Of a stretch of 64,000 nt of DNA, positions 53,655 through 62,911 are shown piece after piece. Under the pieces are notes generated by a model that was not told the DNA's origin, ran no database searches, and was given only the letters and a program-made list of their open reading frames with translations. Origin of the DNA: an uncultured Muribaculaceae bacterium (GTDB lineage Bacteria > Bacteroidota > Bacteroidia > Bacteroidales > Muribaculaceae); contig CANQWS010000001.1 in NCBI GenBank assembly GCA_947627615.1, forward strand, positions 1-64,000, in the 5' to 3' direction. How positions within the stretch are numbered: position 1 is the first letter of the stretch; each line of letters opens with the position of its first letter. The position numbers and the translations under genes were made by a program.

Positions 53655-54953
53655 TTATTTGGCTTCGGGTTTCGGTGCGGGCGCGGTGGTTCCGTTGGCT
53701 GCGAATTCCTTGATCTGGTCAGGAGTGTAGCCGAGGTTGCCGAGCACTTCGTCGGTATTGCCGCCGAGGGTAGGACACGGGCCGTAGGTAGGTGTGTATC
53801 CGCTGATGGTGAACGGACATCCCACAGTGACGAATTCACCGATTTTTCCGCCCTGATTGATTTTGACAAGCGAGTTGCCGTCATAGAGGCTCTCGTCGTC
53901 CATGATTTCCTTGGTGGAAAGAACAGGACCTACCGGCACTCCGGCCTTTGAAAGGAGTTCGGTCACCTCCATCTTATCCTTTGTGATGGTGAAGGATTCA
54001 ACACGTTTGTAGATTTCCTGTTTGTGGCGGTCACGGGCATCGGCGGTATTGAAGTCGGCGTTGGTCAGCCAGTCCTCGAAGCCGAGGGCCTTGCATGCGA
54101 GTTCAAACTGCTTGGCGCCGCGCTGCAGAATCACATAAACGTAGGCGTTGGGGTCAGTTTCCCATCCCTTGCACTTGTAGGTCCATCCGAGCACGCCGGA
54201 GCCTTCCTGGTTACCTGAACGGGGCACGAAATCTCCGAATTTCTCATTAGGATACTGCGGGAACTGGGTCAGTTCGCCGATACGGTCAAGGGTGAGCTGG
54301 TCACGGGTCTTGATACGGCACAGGTTAAGACATGCGTTGTGCATGGACTGATAGACGTAGGTTCCTTCGCCGGTGCGTTCGCGGAGCTGGAGCGCTGCGA
54401 GCAGACCGATCAGAAGGTGCATTCCGGAGTTGGAGTCGCCGAGGGCGGCGCCGCTCTGTGTAGGCACATTGTCGGGACCTGACCACCAGCCTGTGGTGGA
54501 GGCTGCGCCGGCAGTTACCTGTGCAACGGGTTCGTAGGCCTTGAGGTCTTTGAAACGCGATGAAAGAGGGAAACCCTTGATGGTACCGTAGATACATTTA
54601 GGATTGAGCTGATGAACCACTTCCCAGCTGAATCCGAGTTTGTCCATGGCTCCCGGGTGAAGGTTTTCTACGAAAATATCGGCTCCTTTAATCAGTTTTG
54701 TGAGGATTTCCTTTCCGTCAGGTGTTGCTGCGTCGAGGGTCAGAGATTTTTTGTCGGAGTTAAGCTGCAGGAAGTAGTAGCTTGGTTCGTCGGGCAGGAA
54801 CTGAAGTTCCTTACGTGTTGCGTCGCCTGAGCCGGGGCGTTCGATTTTGATTACTTCGGCTCCAAGCCATGCGAGCATCTGAGTACATGAAGGACCTGAC
54901 TGAACAGCGGTGAAGTCTACAACTTTAATTCCTTGTAGGGGTGCGGTTGACAT
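53655..54953 (-). CDS. frc: Formyl-CoA:oxalate CoA-transferase
   Basis: Class III CoA transferase moving CoA from formyl-CoA to oxalate. I place the start at 54953 (MSTAPLQGIKVVDF), giving 432 residues; an upstream ATG at 55028 adds an unlikely tyrosine-rich leader. The catalytic aspartate is Asp173 in AALGDSNSGMHL, matching Asp169 of the Oxalobacter enzyme, and the VDFTAVQSGPSCTQMLAWLG start is typical. First gene of frc-oxc-AEC. Confidence 0.93.
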   Translation of the reverse strand: MSTAPLQGIKVVDFTAVQSGPSCTQMLAWLGAEVIKIERPGSGDATRKELQFLPDEPSYYFLQLNSDKKSLTLDAATPDGKEILTKLIKGADIFVENLHPGAMDKLGFSWEVVHQLNPKCIYGTIKGFPLSSRFKDLKAYEPVAQVTAGAASTTGWWSGPDNVPTQSGAALGDSNSGMHLLIGLLAALQLRERTGEGTYVYQSMHNACLNLCRIKTRDQLTLDRIGELTQFPQYPNEKFGDFVPRSGNQEGSGVLGWTYKCKGWETDPNAYVYVILQRGAKQFELACKALGFEDWLTNADFNTADARDRHKQEIYKRVESFTITKDKMEVTELLSKAGVPVGPVLSTKEIMDDESLYDGNSLVKINQGGKIGEFVTVGCPFTISGYTPTYGPCPTLGGNTDEVLGNLGYTPDQIKEFAANGTTAPAPKPEAK

Positions 54954-55098
54954 AATAATAGGATTTAGATAATAGTAGTTAATATAATAATCTGTTAAAA
55001 GGGCGGTCCGGTGTCTCTCGGGCCACAAGTTATAAACATAACATCAGCGGGGACGAAAAGTTTGAAACCGCGGATTTTTATATTACACCGGCAATAGC

Positions 55099-55106
55099 TA
55101 TCTTTG
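55099..55106 (+). promoter_or_regulatory. -7 box of the TIGR04076-like gene
   Basis: TATCTTTG, 22 bases before the ATG at 55129. Bases 54954-55128 also carry the frc promoter region, where no clear box was found. Confidence 0.5.
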
Positions 55107-55128
55107 TGGTATAATAAGAACCGGAAAA

Positions 55129-55554
55129 ATGATTTCACGTAGAAAATTCTGTCAGATATCCGTGCTGGGCGCCATAGGCGCGATGTTCGCCCCGGGCCGT
55201 CTCATGGCCGGCGCAGGTAACAGGCTGTCGCTGTCCGGCAGGTGCAGGGTCGAGGTCATCCGCTGCCAGTGTTTCAGTGACCTGCAGGGCCGTTATCTCG
55301 AAGACCCCGATCCCGGTCCCTGCGGGCGGTTCAGGGTGGGCGACAGTTTTGAAATCACTCCGTCCAATTTCAGCGCTTTCTGTAAGGAAGGCAGGATGTG
55401 TCAGAACGCATGGCGGGTTCTTGAACCGTATGTTCTGGCGGCTCTTTCCGAAGGCGAGACCGTGGAATGCGCCTCGGCCATGTCCCGGAATCAGGCCGTG
55501 GTGTGTTGCCCCGACGGTACCCGCCCGGTTGTTTTCAAGGTCACTGCATTATAA
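55129..55554 (+). CDS. Tat-exported TIGR04076-like protein
   Basis: 141 residues. The N-terminus (MISRRKFCQISVLGAIGAM) is a twin-arginine signal, ending near GRLMAG. The mature part resembles the small TIGR04076 family (VEVIRCQC, CGRFRVGDSFEITP, CQNAWRVLEPYVLAALSEG) of unknown role. Tat export suggests it folds or binds a cofactor before crossing the membrane; many cysteines (about seven) may bind metal. Single gene. Confidence 0.75.
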   Translation: MISRRKFCQISVLGAIGAMFAPGRLMAGAGNRLSLSGRCRVEVIRCQCFSDLQGRYLEDPDPGPCGRFRVGDSFEITPSNFSAFCKEGRMCQNAWRVLEPYVLAALSEGETVECASAMSRNQAVVCCPDGTRPVVFKVTAL

Positions 55555-55571
55555 GAGCCGGCTCTAAGAAA

Positions 55572-57011
55572 TCAGGAATCCTTTTTCACAGGCTCCAGGC
55601 CCATTTCCGCGCCGAGTCTGAACATGTACTCCCGCGCGGCTTCATGGTTATTGGGGATGATGCCGTCAAGCACGGCCTCCTTTATGGCCGCTTTTATCGT
55701 CCCTACGGGTTGTGACGGCGGAAGTCCGAAGGCTTCCATAATTTCGGAACCGTCAATCGGGGGCTGGAAGTTGCGGAGATTGTCGCGTTCGGTGACGTCC
55801 TCCATTTTTGCGATCACATTGTCGAAGTTCTGCAGATGGGTCCTCACTTTTTCCGGATTGCGCGAGGTGATGTCGGCGCGGCATAGTGTCATGAGGTCTT
55901 TCAGGTCCGGTCCGGCATCGGTTATCAGCCTCCTGACGGCGGAGTCCGTAACCGTATCTTCAACGAGTGCTATCGGGCGCATGTGGAGTTCCACCATCTT
56001 CTGCACATATCTCAGCGGTTCGCCCATCGGGAGCCGGAGTTTGCGGAAAATCTGTTTCACCATTTTCGCTCCTATGAAGTTATGGTTGTGGAAGGTCCAT
56101 CCGATTCCGTCGGCCCATTTTTTTGTGACCGGCTTGGCTATGTCATGGAGCAATGCGCCCCAGCGCAGCCAGATGTCGCCGGAAGCGGCTGCAACGCGGT
56201 CAAGAACAAGCATGGTGTGCTCGAAATTGTCCTTGTGTCCGCGCCCGTGGACAACCTCCACGCCCTGCATTCGGGCAAGTTCCGGAAGGATATGGTCCAG
56301 TAGACCTGTGGCGGCCAGAAGTTTCCATCCGGTCGACGGTTTTTCTGACGCCATTATTTTGTTGAGCTCAACGGCAATGCGCTCAACGGTTATGATTTTT
56401 ATCCGCTCGGCGTTTCTCGTTATGGCATCAAGCGTTTCCCGGCATATAGAGAAATCCAGCTGGGTCGCAAAACGGATGGCCCTCATCATTCTCAGAGGGT
56501 CGTCACTGAAAGTTATGTCGGGGTCAAGGGGCGTGCGTATTATTCTGTCATGCAGGTCCTCGAGCCCGTTGAAACGGTCAATGAGGGTTCCGAACGAATC
56601 CCTGTTGATGCATATCGCCATGGCGTTGATGGTGAAGTCACGCCGCGAGATGTCATCGTCAAGTGTCCCTTGGTCCACGATTGGGTTGCGTGAGTCCTTG
56701 TTGTAGGATTCGCGGCGGGCAGCCACGAATTCAAGTTCCATGTCGCCGCGCCGGACCTGGGCCGTGCCGTAGGTGCGGAACACGCTGACATGCGCTCCGC
56801 GTCCCATCGTTGCGGCCACTTTGTGTGCTACGGCTATTCCGCTTTCAGGCCCTACGCACACGAAATCAATATCCTTGGAGTGGCGTCCGAGAAAGAGGTC
56901 CCGGACATATCCCCCAACCACGTAGCAGGGTATGCCGAGACTGTCGGCGGCTTCACCGACTGAGGTAAACGGTTTTCGATTTATCTTTTCAGTAAGGATT
57001 TCCGGATTCAT
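55572..57011 (-). CDS. cca: CCA tRNA nucleotidyltransferase
   Basis: Adds or repairs the 3' CCA end of tRNAs. 479 residues. Nucleotidyltransferase head with GGYVRDLFLGRHSKDIDFVC (Gly-Gly and Asp-x-Asp), RRDFTINAMA, and a C-terminal HD domain (GHKDNFEHTMLVLDRVA; LLHDIAKPVTKKW) that may have phosphodiesterase activity. The start overlaps the stop of the M24 peptidase gene by four bases. Confidence 0.94.
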   Translation of the reverse strand: MNPEILTEKINRKPFTSVGEAADSLGIPCYVVGGYVRDLFLGRHSKDIDFVCVGPESGIAVAHKVAATMGRGAHVSVFRTYGTAQVRRGDMELEFVAARRESYNKDSRNPIVDQGTLDDDISRRDFTINAMAICINRDSFGTLIDRFNGLEDLHDRIIRTPLDPDITFSDDPLRMMRAIRFATQLDFSICRETLDAITRNAERIKIITVERIAVELNKIMASEKPSTGWKLLAATGLLDHILPELARMQGVEVVHGRGHKDNFEHTMLVLDRVAAASGDIWLRWGALLHDIAKPVTKKWADGIGWTFHNHNFIGAKMVKQIFRKLRLPMGEPLRYVQKMVELHMRPIALVEDTVTDSAVRRLITDAGPDLKDLMTLCRADITSRNPEKVRTHLQNFDNVIAKMEDVTERDNLRNFQPPIDGSEIMEAFGLPPSQPVGTIKAAIKEAVLDGIIPNNHEAAREYMFRLGAEMGLEPVKKDS

Positions 57012-58183
57012 ATAAGGGATATGAGTTCTTCGGGAGAGTGTGTCAGCGGCTGCATTCCGTCAGCAGTCACCACGTATGTGTTCTCTATTCCGACCGCCCC
57101 GGTGTGGGGAATCACAAATTTCGGCTCCAGCGCTATGACATTGCCGGGCTGAAGGATGTCACGGCTGCGCGGCGCTATGACCGGGAGTTCGTTGATTTCG
57201 ATTCCAACGCCATGGCCTATGAAACCGGCTTTCTGTCTGTGGCCCATGAAGTAGTTCTCGAGGCCGGCATCTTTGGCCATTTCCATGGCTGTGTCGTAGA
57301 GGCTGCTCGCTTTGGTTCCCGGCGTACCTTCTTTAGCCAGTCTGTGGCATATATCGATTGAAACTTTGTGGGCTTTCTTTGCGAGTTCTCTGATTTCACC
57401 GATGTAGAACGTGCGGGTCATGTCAGTCATATAACCGGTGTAGTCACCGTTTATATCGGCCATTATCGTGTCGCCCGGTTTGATTAGAGTGCCGTTGCAG
57501 CCCACGGGCAATGAGGGGTTCATGCCCTCGCCGCCCATGGCGAAATCGTATGGGGTGGGGGTATCGGCGTTCTCGCCCACAAGAAGGTTGCCCATGTAGA
57601 GCTCCATGGAATCCCCGCTGATTCTGAATTGTCCCAGACAGCCTTCGAGGCGGCTCGCGCGCTCAATCTCCACCTGAAGCTCAATGTCAGTCATGCCCTC
57701 GGTGTAGAGCGACGGTATCAGGCTGTAGACATGGTCCTGCTTTACTCCTGAAAGCCTGATGCTTTCAAGTTCCGAGGCAGTCTTCACGGCCCTTGCTCCG
57801 CGCATCACGGCTGTGGCGTCGGCAAGGCGTGATTCAGGGAACTGGGTCATTATGCGGTTCACCATGTTGTAGGACATGATGTCGGTCTCGAGTCCCACGG
57901 TTGCGGGAACGTCAGGCCCGATATGCTCGCGTATCTGTTCGGGCTTGCGTATATAGGCTATTCCCTGTCCTTTCATCTCCACCGGACGACGCACAAGGTA
58001 GGTCACCTGGCCCTCCGCCGGAATATAGATATAGCCGGCGAACACACGTCCGGTAAGATAATACTTATTGGCATTGTCCGAGATGACAATGGCGTCGATT
58101 CCGTGACAGGACATTTCCTTGCGGACCTTTTCAAGACGAAGGGCGGCCTCGTCGGCGGAAAGCAATATCAGCTGAAGTTCCAT
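57008..58183 (-). CDS. M24 family aminopeptidase (Xaa-Pro type)
   Basis: 391 residues: N-terminal creatinase-like domain and C-terminal pita-bread metalloprotease fold. Metal ligands are seen in MADINGDYTGYMTDMTRT, HGVGIEINELP, LEPKF and GIENTYVV. Cleaves proline-containing peptides. Translationally coupled to cca (four-base overlap, ATGA). Confidence 0.92.
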   Translation of the reverse strand: MELQLILLSADEAALRLEKVRKEMSCHGIDAIVISDNANKYYLTGRVFAGYIYIPAEGQVTYLVRRPVEMKGQGIAYIRKPEQIREHIGPDVPATVGLETDIMSYNMVNRIMTQFPESRLADATAVMRGARAVKTASELESIRLSGVKQDHVYSLIPSLYTEGMTDIELQVEIERASRLEGCLGQFRISGDSMELYMGNLLVGENADTPTPYDFAMGGEGMNPSLPVGCNGTLIKPGDTIMADINGDYTGYMTDMTRTFYIGEIRELAKKAHKVSIDICHRLAKEGTPGTKASSLYDTAMEMAKDAGLENYFMGHRQKAGFIGHGVGIEINELPVIAPRSRDILQPGNVIALEPKFVIPHTGAVGIENTYVVTADGMQPLTHSPEELISLI

Positions 58184-58233
58184 AACTGTCTGTTAAAAAA
58201 TTAGTATCCGAATGTAATAACGGTTACGGGGTC

Positions 58234-58695
58234 TCAAGGTTTTTCAATTATTATGCCAATTTTGTTTATTCCGCGCAAAGTGTCGGTCCGCATGACGTGT
58301 CGCACGAAGATTTCGGAGCTGTCGCCTATCATGACTTTCGGCGAGACCGATGCCTCGGCCTGATATTCCGGACCGAGACCGCTCCCTTTCCATGCCCCGT
58401 AGGCATCGGCAAGTTCCAGGTCTATGGTGTCGCGCCGGATTCTGTTGCCTGTGCGGCATGTTACCTCAAGGACCAGATTCCGGAATTCGTAGTCATTGTC
58501 ATGAACCACTCCAATCCTGAAATTCTTGGGCGAGGCTACGGAATCCAGTCCGGAGGCGGTTATCCTCACGGTGTCGTTGTAAGCCCAGCCTTCCTCGGGC
58601 AGACGGGTGAACCTGCCGAAAGCGTCATGCCGGTCAGAGCATCCCGCGCTCAGGATCATGACCGCCAGTGCCATTATGAGGGCGCCCTTATTCAT
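58234..58695 (-). CDS. gldH: Gliding motility lipoprotein GldH
   Basis: 153 residues, lipobox ILSAGC (Cys19). The domain body has VRITASGLDSV, FRNLVLEVTCR and GINKIGIIIEKP, the GldH pattern. In gliding relatives GldH supports the type IX secretion/motility system; many non-gliding Bacteroidales keep the gene. The start overlaps the PSP1 gene stop by eight bases. Confidence 0.88.
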   Translation of the reverse strand: MNKGALIMALAVMILSAGCSDRHDAFGRFTRLPEEGWAYNDTVRITASGLDSVASPKNFRIGVVHDNDYEFRNLVLEVTCRTGNRIRRDTIDLELADAYGAWKGSGLGPEYQAEASVSPKVMIGDSSEIFVRHVMRTDTLRGINKIGIIIEKP

Positions 58696-60025
58696 TCTGA
58701 GGATTCTGCTGGCGTTCCGGTCCTTCTCCCGAGGGTTTCTTCTGGCCCTGGGGCTTCTGGCGGCGTTTGTCGTTGCGCTGTTTCGGCTGTTTGGGCTGAC
58801 TTTGTTGATCCTGTTTTGCCGGCTGCCGGTTGTCGTCCTTTTCCGGTTGCTGTCCGTCGGCTTTGGCCTTGGACTTGGATTTGCGTTTCTTCTTTTTCCG
58901 GTTGTTGTCGAAACGGGCTATGCTGTCCTGACCGAGCAGGTCGGCGTATGGTTTCTTTTCGGCGGTTTTCTCGTCCGATTCCGGCGTCAGGCTCAGAGGC
59001 TTCTCTCCGGCCTTGTTCATCGCTATCACCTCAAAGGCGCGGTCGGCGGAAATGGTCACCAGATTTGCCGGCATGGACTTGTCGGTGGAGTAGGTGATGG
59101 TGCGGTTGAATATGTCGTACTTGAAATGGAAATAGGTGTTGTCGGCGGTTTCAAGCCTTATGTCCTTGGGCGGGAGGTGCTTGATGCTCTCCACATACAC
59201 GTCCACTTCAAAGTTCAGGCAGCATTTCAGTTTGGCGCACTGTCCGGCGAGTTTCTGCGGATTCAGGGAAATGTCCTGAAAGCGGGCCGCGGCGGTGCCC
59301 ACGCTGACAAAGTTTGTCATCCATGAGGCGCAACACAGCGGACGTCCGCAAGGTCCTATGCCGCCTATGCGTCCGGCTTCCTGACGGGCGCCTATCTGCT
59401 TCATCTCTATCCTCACCCGGAATGTCTCGGCAAGAACCTTGATGAGCTGGCGGAAATCCACTCGCTCGTCGGCTATATAGTAGAATATGGCCTTGTTGCC
59501 GTCGCCCTGATACTCCACGTCGCCAATCTTCATGTTGAGTTTCAGTTCCTCGGCGATTTTGCGGGAGCGTATCATGGTGTCGTTTTCCTTTGCCTTCGCT
59601 TCCTCGAACTTGTCGAGATCGGCCTGACGGGCTTTCCGGAGCACTCTGCGCACTTCGGCGTTAGCTTTTGCATTGGCATGTTTCATCTGGCGCTTCACCA
59701 GGGCTCCGGTCAGCGTGACTTGTCCTATGTCGTGGCCCGGCGACGCTTCAACGGCCACCATGTCGCCGATTTTCAGGGGTATGTGCAGGGAGTTGAGATA
59801 AAATCCCTTGCGGGTGTTCTTGAACTGGACCTCGACCATGTCGCATCCTTCCGATGCGCCGGGAATGTCGGCCATCCAGTCATAGCATGTCAGTTTTCCG
59901 CGCGGAGGTTCGCGATGCTCGTTGCGGCGGCATCGGCTCAGTCTCTGCTCGTAGTCAGAGCCGAGCTGGGCTTCCGGTTCCTCGTTGCTGTTCTGGTCAA
60001 ACGGTTTCTGTGAATCCATAGGCAT
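58688..60025 (-). CDS. PSP1 domain protein (RicT/YaaT-like)
   Basis: 445 residues. The PSP1 domain (residues about 40-310) has the cysteine motifs GGIGPCGRPLCCASWMTNF and CAKLKCCLNFEV, matching RicT (YaaT), a component of the Fe-S containing RicAFT complex that affects RNase Y activity in Bacillus. Notably rny lies just upstream in the same operon. The last 75 residues are a low-complexity tail of Lys, Gln, Pro and Asn, unusual for PSP1. Confidence 0.88.
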   Translation of the reverse strand: MPMDSQKPFDQNSNEEPEAQLGSDYEQRLSRCRRNEHREPPRGKLTCYDWMADIPGASEGCDMVEVQFKNTRKGFYLNSLHIPLKIGDMVAVEASPGHDIGQVTLTGALVKRQMKHANAKANAEVRRVLRKARQADLDKFEEAKAKENDTMIRSRKIAEELKLNMKIGDVEYQGDGNKAIFYYIADERVDFRQLIKVLAETFRVRIEMKQIGARQEAGRIGGIGPCGRPLCCASWMTNFVSVGTAAARFQDISLNPQKLAGQCAKLKCCLNFEVDVYVESIKHLPPKDIRLETADNTYFHFKYDIFNRTITYSTDKSMPANLVTISADRAFEVIAMNKAGEKPLSLTPESDEKTAEKKPYADLLGQDSIARFDNNRKKKKRKSKSKAKADGQQPEKDDNRQPAKQDQQSQPKQPKQRNDKRRQKPQGQKKPSGEGPERQQNPQNE

Positions 60026-60050
60026 TTTGCGTTAGGTGACAGAAATGTTG

Positions 60051-61592
60051 TTATTTAGCGAAGCTTACGGAACGGGTCTCGCGGATCACGGTGATTTTCA
60101 CCTGTCCGGGATAGGTCATCTCATCCTGAATGCGTTTGGCTATTTCTGCAGAAAGTTTTTCGGTCTCCACATCGTCAATCTTGTCGGCTCCGACAATCAC
60201 GCGGAGTTCGCGTCCGGCCTGGATTGCGTAGGTCTTTATCACGCCCGGATAGCTCAGAGCCAGCTGTTCGAGGTCGTTGAGGCGCTTGATGTAGGCCTCA
60301 ACCATTTCGCGGCGTGCTCCGGGGCGGGCGCCTGAAATGGCGTCGCAGACCTGTACGATGGGGGCGAGCAGCGATGTCATCTCCACTTCGTCGTGGTGTG
60401 CGCCGATGGCATTGCATATCTCCGGCTTCTCCTTGTATTTCTCAGCCAGTTTCATGCCCAGCAGTGCGTGGGGCAGTTCGGGCTCTTCATCAGGCACTTT
60501 GCCTATGTCATGCAGCAGACCGGCACGGCGTGCCTTTTTGGGGTTGAGGCCGAGTTCCGAAGCCATCACGGCACACAGATTGGCTGTCTCGCGCGAGTGC
60601 TGCAGCAGATTCTGGCCGTAGCTGGAGCGGTATTTCATTTTGCCTACGAGGCGAACGAGTTCCGGATGCAGACCGTGGATTCCGAGATCAATGGCCGTGC
60701 GTTTTCCGGTCTCTATGATTTCTTCCTCCACCTGACGGCGTACCTTAGCCACTACTTCTTCAATACGGGCCGGATGGATACGTCCGTCGGTCACGAGCTG
60801 ATGGAGTGCCAGACGGGCTATCTCGCGGCGCACGGGGTCGAAGCCGGAGAGCACTATGGCCTCGGGGGTGTCGTCAACAATGATTTCTATGCCTGTAGCG
60901 GCCTCGAGAGCGCGGATGTTGCGGCCTTCGCGGCCTATTATGCGGCCCTTGATTTCGTCGGAATCAATCTGGAAAACGGTTACTGAGTTCTCGATTGCGG
61001 TTTCTGTAGCCACCCGCTGGATGGACTGGACCACAATGCGTTTGGCTTCTTTGTTGGCGGTCAGCTTGGCCTCGTCCATGATGTCGTTGATGTAGCTCTG
61101 GGCGGCTGTCTTGGCCTCGTCTTTGAGGGATTCTATGAGCTTTTCCTTCGCTTCCTCCGACGACAGCCCTGAAACGCGTTCAAGCTCTTCCTGAGCATGG
61201 CGTTTGAGCGCCTCGAGTTCGTCCTGGCGGCTCTCGGCAAGCGCTATCTGCTCCTGCAGGCGGGTCTTGGTCTGCTCGTTCTCGTTGCGTGCTCGCTGGT
61301 TCTCGCTCTGCTGCTGGTTCAGCTGAAGTTCGCGCTGTTTCAGGCGGCTTTCGTTCTGCTGCACGCGCTGCATGCGCTGTGATGCCTGCTTTTCAGCGTC
61401 GGCTACAATCTTGAGCTCTTCCTCGCGGGCTTCGAGAAGCTTGTTTTTCTTGATTACTTCGGCCTCGTTTCTGGCTTCTTCGAGAATTACGTTCGCACGC
61501 GAACGGGCCATGTTTCGCTGGATTATGAGTGTTGCCGCAATGCCTATCGCAAGGGCTATTACGGCTATCGAAACGTAGATTACTATTTCCAT
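60051..61592 (-). CDS. rny: Ribonuclease Y
   Basis: 513-residue membrane-bound endoribonuclease that starts mRNA decay. Order: N-terminal membrane helix ([20 protein letters not shown]), long coiled coil to about residue 190, KH domain ([20 protein letters not shown]) and HD domain ([12 protein letters not shown]). Downstream, the PSP1 gene begins 26 bases after this stop, a functional pairing known from RicT/RNase Y. Confidence 0.96.
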   Translation of the reverse strand: MEIVIYVSIAVIALAIGIAATLIIQRNMARSRANVILEEARNEAEVIKKNKLLEAREEELKIVADAEKQASQRMQRVQQNESRLKQRELQLNQQQSENQRARNENEQTKTRLQEQIALAESRQDELEALKRHAQEELERVSGLSSEEAKEKLIESLKDEAKTAAQSYINDIMDEAKLTANKEAKRIVVQSIQRVATETAIENSVTVFQIDSDEIKGRIIGREGRNIRALEAATGIEIIVDDTPEAIVLSGFDPVRREIARLALHQLVTDGRIHPARIEEVVAKVRRQVEEEIIETGKRTAIDLGIHGLHPELVRLVGKMKYRSSYGQNLLQHSRETANLCAVMASELGLNPKKARRAGLLHDIGKVPDEEPELPHALLGMKLAEKYKEKPEICNAIGAHHDEVEMTSLLAPIVQVCDAISGARPGARREMVEAYIKRLNDLEQLALSYPGVIKTYAIQAGRELRVIVGADKIDDVETEKLSAEIAKRIQDEMTYPGQVKITVIRETRSVSFAK

Positions 61593-61624
61593 GAGTTATT
61601 TAATTGGCAGTTATGATGTTTTTA

Positions 61625-61774
61625 AGTTATAATTTAAAGTTAATCAAGCGACACAGGGCCTGATGACCGGCGGCTGACGTTGCCGGCAACGAGTCCTGCG
61701 CCGACAGATTCCGGATCTGTCAGCGGCCAATCAGTATGGGAAAGTGACTGTAATGATAAGAATGATACACTCTT
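61625..61774 (-). ncRNA. ssrS: Structured intergenic RNA candidate, possibly 6S-like
   Basis: The 182 bases between zapA and rny contain unusual structure: a perfect 14-base palindrome CGTTGCCGGCAACG at 61678-61691, a hairpin GACAGA/TCTGTC at 61703-61721, and an outer partial stem (GGCGGCTGA at 61669-61677 with TCAGCGGCC). Together they form a branched, rod-like RNA on the minus strand. In enterobacteria 6S RNA sits directly beside zapA (ygfE), which makes a 6S-like RNA plausible here; no conserved 6S core was verified. Alternatively it is a processing or terminator region. Confidence 0.35.
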
Positions 61775-62059
61775 TCAGTCATTGCGAAGGAGCCGCGAGA
61801 GCTCTTCGTCAAGACCTACAAGGGAAGAGTCCAGTTCGGCAACCTGCTGCTTCATCTGGAGAAACCCTTTTGCGAATAGGAGAGTCACCATGGCAAGAAC
61901 CTCTTCCGAGGACTTGTCGGCGAACATATCGCTGTATTTCATATAGGCATGGTTGACCTGTTTTGTCACGGCCCGGAGAAGCTGCTCTTCGTTCCGGTCA
62001 ATGCTGAGGCTGAGCCCCACACCTGCTATCTTGAGCGTTATATCAAGTTTATCTTTCAT
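61775..62059 (-). CDS. zapA: Cell division protein ZapA
   Basis: 94 residues: N-terminal ITLKIAGVGLSLSIDRNEEQ and C-terminal coiled coil (QMKQQVAELDSSLVGLDEEL). Cross-links FtsZ protofilaments at the division ring. The start lies 4 bases after the stop of the coiled-coil gene, so the two are coupled. Confidence 0.9.
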   Translation of the reverse strand: MKDKLDITLKIAGVGLSLSIDRNEEQLLRAVTKQVNHAYMKYSDMFADKSSEEVLAMVTLLFAKGFLQMKQQVAELDSSLVGLDEELSRLLRND

Positions 62060-62063
62060 TGCA

Positions 62064-62357
62064 TCAGTCTGTTAGTTCGGCGATGCATTTGTCAATGTCC
62101 CGTACTAATTGGGATAAAAAGGCACGACTGCGCTCCACGTCCTCCCGCTTGGGAGCAAGGGTGGTGACCACCTGAAGGTTCTCTATCTGTTGCTTCATGA
62201 TGGACATCTCCCGCTGCTGGCGTTGCAGCTGGGCGCGAAGCTCTGCGATTTGGGCTTCGGCGGCTCGTTTCTGTTCAAGCATCTCGCTGTAGCGCTCCGT
62301 CAGGAGTAGTGCTTTGCTTCTGATGCTGTCAAGTCGTTGCTGCAGATTGGCGGCCAT
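62064..62357 (-). CDS. Coiled-coil protein paired with ZapA
   Basis: 97 residues, nearly all one coiled coil (LEQKRAAEAQIAELRAQLQ). The start at 62357 (MAANLQQ) is fixed by the -7 box at 62375-62382; the upstream ATG at 62408 would lie before the transcript start. Co-transcribed with zapA, 4 bases apart; may be a ZapB-like or divisome partner, but there is no family match. Confidence 0.7.
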   Translation of the reverse strand: MAANLQQRLDSIRSKALLLTERYSEMLEQKRAAEAQIAELRAQLQRQQREMSIMKQQIENLQVVTTLAPKREDVERSRAFLSQLVRDIDKCIAELTD

Positions 62358-62374
62358 TTTTATATAAATTTCCA

Positions 62375-62408
62375 CAAAGTTAAACATTCTTTTGGTAATA
62401 TACTCCAA
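62375..62408 (-). promoter_or_regulatory. Promoter of the coiled-coil/zapA unit
   Basis: Minus-strand TTGG at 62408-62405 and TAACTTTG at 62382-62375, 22 bases apart. Confidence 0.6.
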
Positions 62409-62477
62409 TCCGGCCGTTTTTTTTGAGTGTCGTATAAAAAATCATTGGATTTCACGGTGTGGCATTGAATTATTTAA

Positions 62478-62485
62478 TAATTTTG
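62478..62485 (+). promoter_or_regulatory. -7 box of the DUF486 gene
   Basis: TAATTTTG, 33 bases before the ATG at 62519. Confidence 0.5.
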
Positions 62486-62518
62486 CACCCGGAAATTTTG
62501 AAAAAGACGTGATTTGAG

Positions 62519-62890
62519 ATGAATCCCGCATTATTGACTTTGCTGTTGCTCGTGGTGAGCAACATTTTCATGACCTTCGCCTGGTATGGCCATCTGAAAC
62601 TTTCTTCGGCAGGTATTTCATCATCCTGGCCTCTTTTCGTGGTTATCCTTTTTTCATGGGGTATAGCCCTGCTTGAATATTGTTTTCAGGTGCCGGCCAA
62701 CCGTATAGGTTTTCAGGGCAACGGAGGCCCGTTCTCGCTTATGCAGCTGAAAGTTATTCAGGAAGTGATCACTCTGGTGGTGTTCATAATATTCAGCCTG
62801 CTCGCATTTCAGGAGTTCAGTCTGAAATGGAACCATATTCTGGCCTGTTTCCTCCTTGTCGGGGCGGTCTGGCTCGTTTTTATGGATTAA
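62519..62890 (+). CDS. DMT family (DUF486) membrane protein
   Basis: 123 residues, four membrane helices. NIFMTFAWYGHLKL, FSWGIALLEYCFQVPANRIG and LMQLKVIQEVITLVVF are DUF486 hallmarks, a half-size DMT relative expected to work as an oligomer. Function unknown. Single gene. Confidence 0.88.
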   Translation: MNPALLTLLLLVVSNIFMTFAWYGHLKLSSAGISSSWPLFVVILFSWGIALLEYCFQVPANRIGFQGNGGPFSLMQLKVIQEVITLVVFIIFSLLAFQEFSLKWNHILACFLLVGAVWLVFMD

Positions 62891-62911
62891 AATGATTCAG
62901 CAGCCTTTGGG

